A stretch of DNA of 64,000 nt from Oleispira sp036960605. GTDB lineage: Bacteria > Pseudomonadota > Gammaproteobacteria > Pseudomonadales > Oceanobacteraceae. Below, one piece after another: positions 62,465-64,000 of the stretch; the first letter of the stretch is position 1, and every line of letters begins with the position of its first letter. Below the pieces are notes generated by a model, which saw only the letters and a program-made list of their open reading frames with translations, made no database searches and had not been told where the DNA came from. Made by a program: the position numbers and the translations under genes. The stretch covers positions 1 to 64,000 of the forward strand of contig JBALXI010000013.1 in the NCBI GenBank assembly GCA_036960605.1, read 5' to 3'.

Positions 62465-63866
62465 CGATCTCTACTGTCTGTATTAAAATGAAGAAATCCA
62501 TAACAACATTATAATTTTTCACATAATAGAGGTCATACTGTAATTTTTCATATGCGTCTTTTTCAGTAGCACCATAGGGATATTTCAACTGTGCCCAGCC
62601 GGCAAGTCCAGGTTTCACACTGTGTCTTTGTTTGTAGTATGGAATTTTACCGGCTAAGTCTTCAACAAACTCTGGGCGTTCTGGACGTGGCCCAACTAAG
62701 CGCATATCACCTTTAAAGATATTAATTATCTGCGGAAGTTCATCAATTCTTACTTTACGTATAAACTTCCCAATCAAGGTTATTCTATCGTCATTCTTTT
62801 TTGCCCACACAGCCTTGCCATCTTTTTCTGCATCGATTTTCATACTGCGAAACTTCATTAATTCGAATGTTTTCCCATCCAACCCTACTCGTGTTTGCTT
62901 ATAAAATACGGGGTGCCTAAAACCTGATTCCGCGGCTATGATAAAAGCAGTCACTACTAATAAAGGCAGTGTTAATATGAGTATGGTTAAACTGCTAATC
63001 ACATCAAAAAATCGAGCAAGAAGCATTTTAATACCTGTCCGAGTAAATCCCGGGGTAAATATCAACCACGAAGGACTCAGCATTTCCAGATTAATCTTGC
63101 CCTGTTCTCGTTCTAAGAATGTCGGAGGGTGTATGACATTAACGCCGGCCATCCTACAAGCAATCAAACCTTCTGTAGGAAATTGCTTTCTGCGATCTTC
63201 TAAAGCTAATACGACTTCATCCACGTTATTCTCCTTAACGTAGGACGATAGTGCCAAACCTTCTAAATGAACCAGCTTTTCTTCTGGCACAGCGATCTCT
63301 TCACCGTCAATCGGAATGTAACCAAGCACTTTATAGCTTACTCCGTCTTTTACTCCTCCCTTTTCATTAATGAGAGTCTCTGCTTTTTTACCTGCGCCAT
63401 AAATTAGTATGTTTCTTTTTAAATAATCGCTATCAATCGTATGAAAAAATATCTCTCTTACTAGGACGACTAATATAAATGAAGTCATTATCGAAATTGC
63501 TGTAATTCCCCGCCCCATATAGATAGCCGGAATAACATAAATAAATACGATAAGAGCAAGTGCACCCAAAGTAATTGCAACCAAGCTGCGTAAAATATTA
63601 CCTGGTAAATAATTATCAGCTATGTGTTGCTGGCTCTGGTAATGACCCAAGGCCAGCATGGATATCATCATGACTACTGAATAGATAACAGAGAATAGCT
63701 CGACATTTCCTAGGCTAGGAAATAGGTGGGGTTCAATAATGGCATCAAGACCAAAGCGTAAATAAATAGCTATCCTCACAGACGCATAAAATGCCATTGA
63801 CTCAGCAACAGCCAATAATACAAAAGGCATTCTTAAATAAAAATTAAATACTTTGATTGTTATCAA
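62439..63866 (-). CDS. Undecaprenyl-phosphate glycosyl-1-phosphate transferase (EpsB/WbaP-like)
   Basis: 475 residues. Five N-terminal helices, a central Rossmann-like domain (ILIYGAGKKAETLINEKGGV), and a C-terminal bacterial sugar transferase with KFRSMKIDAEKDG, IRKVRIDELPQIINIFKGDM and LVGPRPERPEFV. It starts the repeat unit by loading a hexose phosphate on undecaprenyl phosphate. Start is TTG 63866, with AAGG about seven bases upstream. It is first in the long minus-strand operon. Confidence 0.92.
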   Translation of the reverse strand: MITIKVFNFYLRMPFVLLAVAESMAFYASVRIAIYLRFGLDAIIEPHLFPSLGNVELFSVIYSVVMMISMLALGHYQSQQHIADNYLPGNILRSLVAITLGALALIVFIYVIPAIYMGRGITAISIMTSFILVVLVREIFFHTIDSDYLKRNILIYGAGKKAETLINEKGGVKDGVSYKVLGYIPIDGEEIAVPEEKLVHLEGLALSSYVKENNVDEVVLALEDRRKQFPTEGLIACRMAGVNVIHPPTFLEREQGKINLEMLSPSWLIFTPGFTRTGIKMLLARFFDVISSLTILILTLPLLVVTAFIIAAESGFRHPVFYKQTRVGLDGKTFELMKFRSMKIDAEKDGKAVWAKKNDDRITLIGKFIRKVRIDELPQIINIFKGDMRLVGPRPERPEFVEDLAGKIPYYKQRHSVKPGLAGWAQLKYPYGATEKDAYEKLQYDLYYVKNYNVVMDFFILIQTVEIVVLGKGAR

Positions 63867-64000
63867 TTTTTTACCTTAACAAAATTAAGATTTACTCTTA
63901 ATTTATTCCCTGTTTATTTTAGTACCATCATCCCAGTACTTAATTATTAGCTAGATTTTTTCCGTTAAAATCTCACTTCAAATATATTGAAAATTATTCA
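63867..64000 (-). promoter_or_regulatory. Leader region of the EPS operon with a 9-bp inverted repeat
   Basis: 134 AT-rich bases upstream of the TTG start. AAATTAAGA (63882-63890) and TCTTAATTT (63896-63904) form a perfect 9-bp inverted repeat with a 5-base spacer, about 16 bases before the start codon. It could be an operator or a leader hairpin. No ops/JUMPstart-type element was seen. The promoter is probably here or beyond the window edge. Confidence 0.4.

Overview
The window looks like a chromosomal segment of a marine gammaproteobacterium, most likely in or near the Oceanospirillales (an Oleispira/Bermanella/Thalassolituus-like genome). The basis is gene order plus moderate G+C. From memory of Pseudomonas genomes, two blocks are syntenic with Pseudomonas: motB-motA-HDOD-rhodanese-psd, and sfsA/aminotransferase-dksA-gluQ-cbrX-cbrA-cbrB-(crcZ)-pcnB-folK-panB-panC-panD-pgi. 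The genus is inference; no tRNA, rRNA, CRISPR array or prophage was seen.

Layout. 1-763: the 3' end of an exonuclease III-like gene abutting a truncated IS3-family (IS150-type) element. 821-6329: flagellar stator genes motB/motA (minus), then an HDOD protein, a rhodanese and phosphatidylserine decarboxylase (plus). 6388-14061: two tandem solute-binding proteins, heme ABC transporter parts hmuU/hmuV, a Rieske protein, a LolA-like protein with an RND/MMPL exporter, and a small membrane protein. 14150-29785: the Pseudomonas-like housekeeping block, including the CbrA/CbrB two-component system. The 1.4 kb between cbrB and pcnB is not empty. It carries two sigma-54 promoters, each followed by a run of A-rich Hfq-type motifs held in hairpin loops, read here as two tandem CrcZ-like regulatory RNAs. 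30016-36958: a chemoreceptor, mtnA, a thiolase, an Mpo1-like protein, a MATE transporter and a DUF481 outer-membrane protein.

37351-63866: an AT-rich exopolysaccharide island. About 22 minus-strand genes run from an initiating phosphoglycosyltransferase at 63866 down to a phosphoethanolamine-transferase-like protein at 39549. The operon makes the lipid-linked sugar (EpsB-like), adds sugars (one GT2, three GT4, an Alg13/Alg14-like pair), trims or decorates (two NodB deacetylases, a third deacetylase-like protein, serine-acetyltransferase-like and acyltransferase-3 proteins, an EptA-like protein), flips and polymerises (Wzx, Wzy) and exports (Wza, Wzz, kinase-like protein, outer-membrane barrel, ExeA-like ATPase). 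The export module is the type found beside exosortase (XrtA/EpsH), but no exosortase, FemAB-like gene or PEP-CTERM protein is visible. A pair of very similar lipoproteins of unknown function lies in inverted orientation at 37351-39387 and 46729-48246, bracketing the distal third of the operon.

The most notable items are the tandem CrcZ-like RNAs, the inverted lipoprotein duplication inside the polysaccharide island, and a kinase-like protein whose P-loop lacks its lysine.
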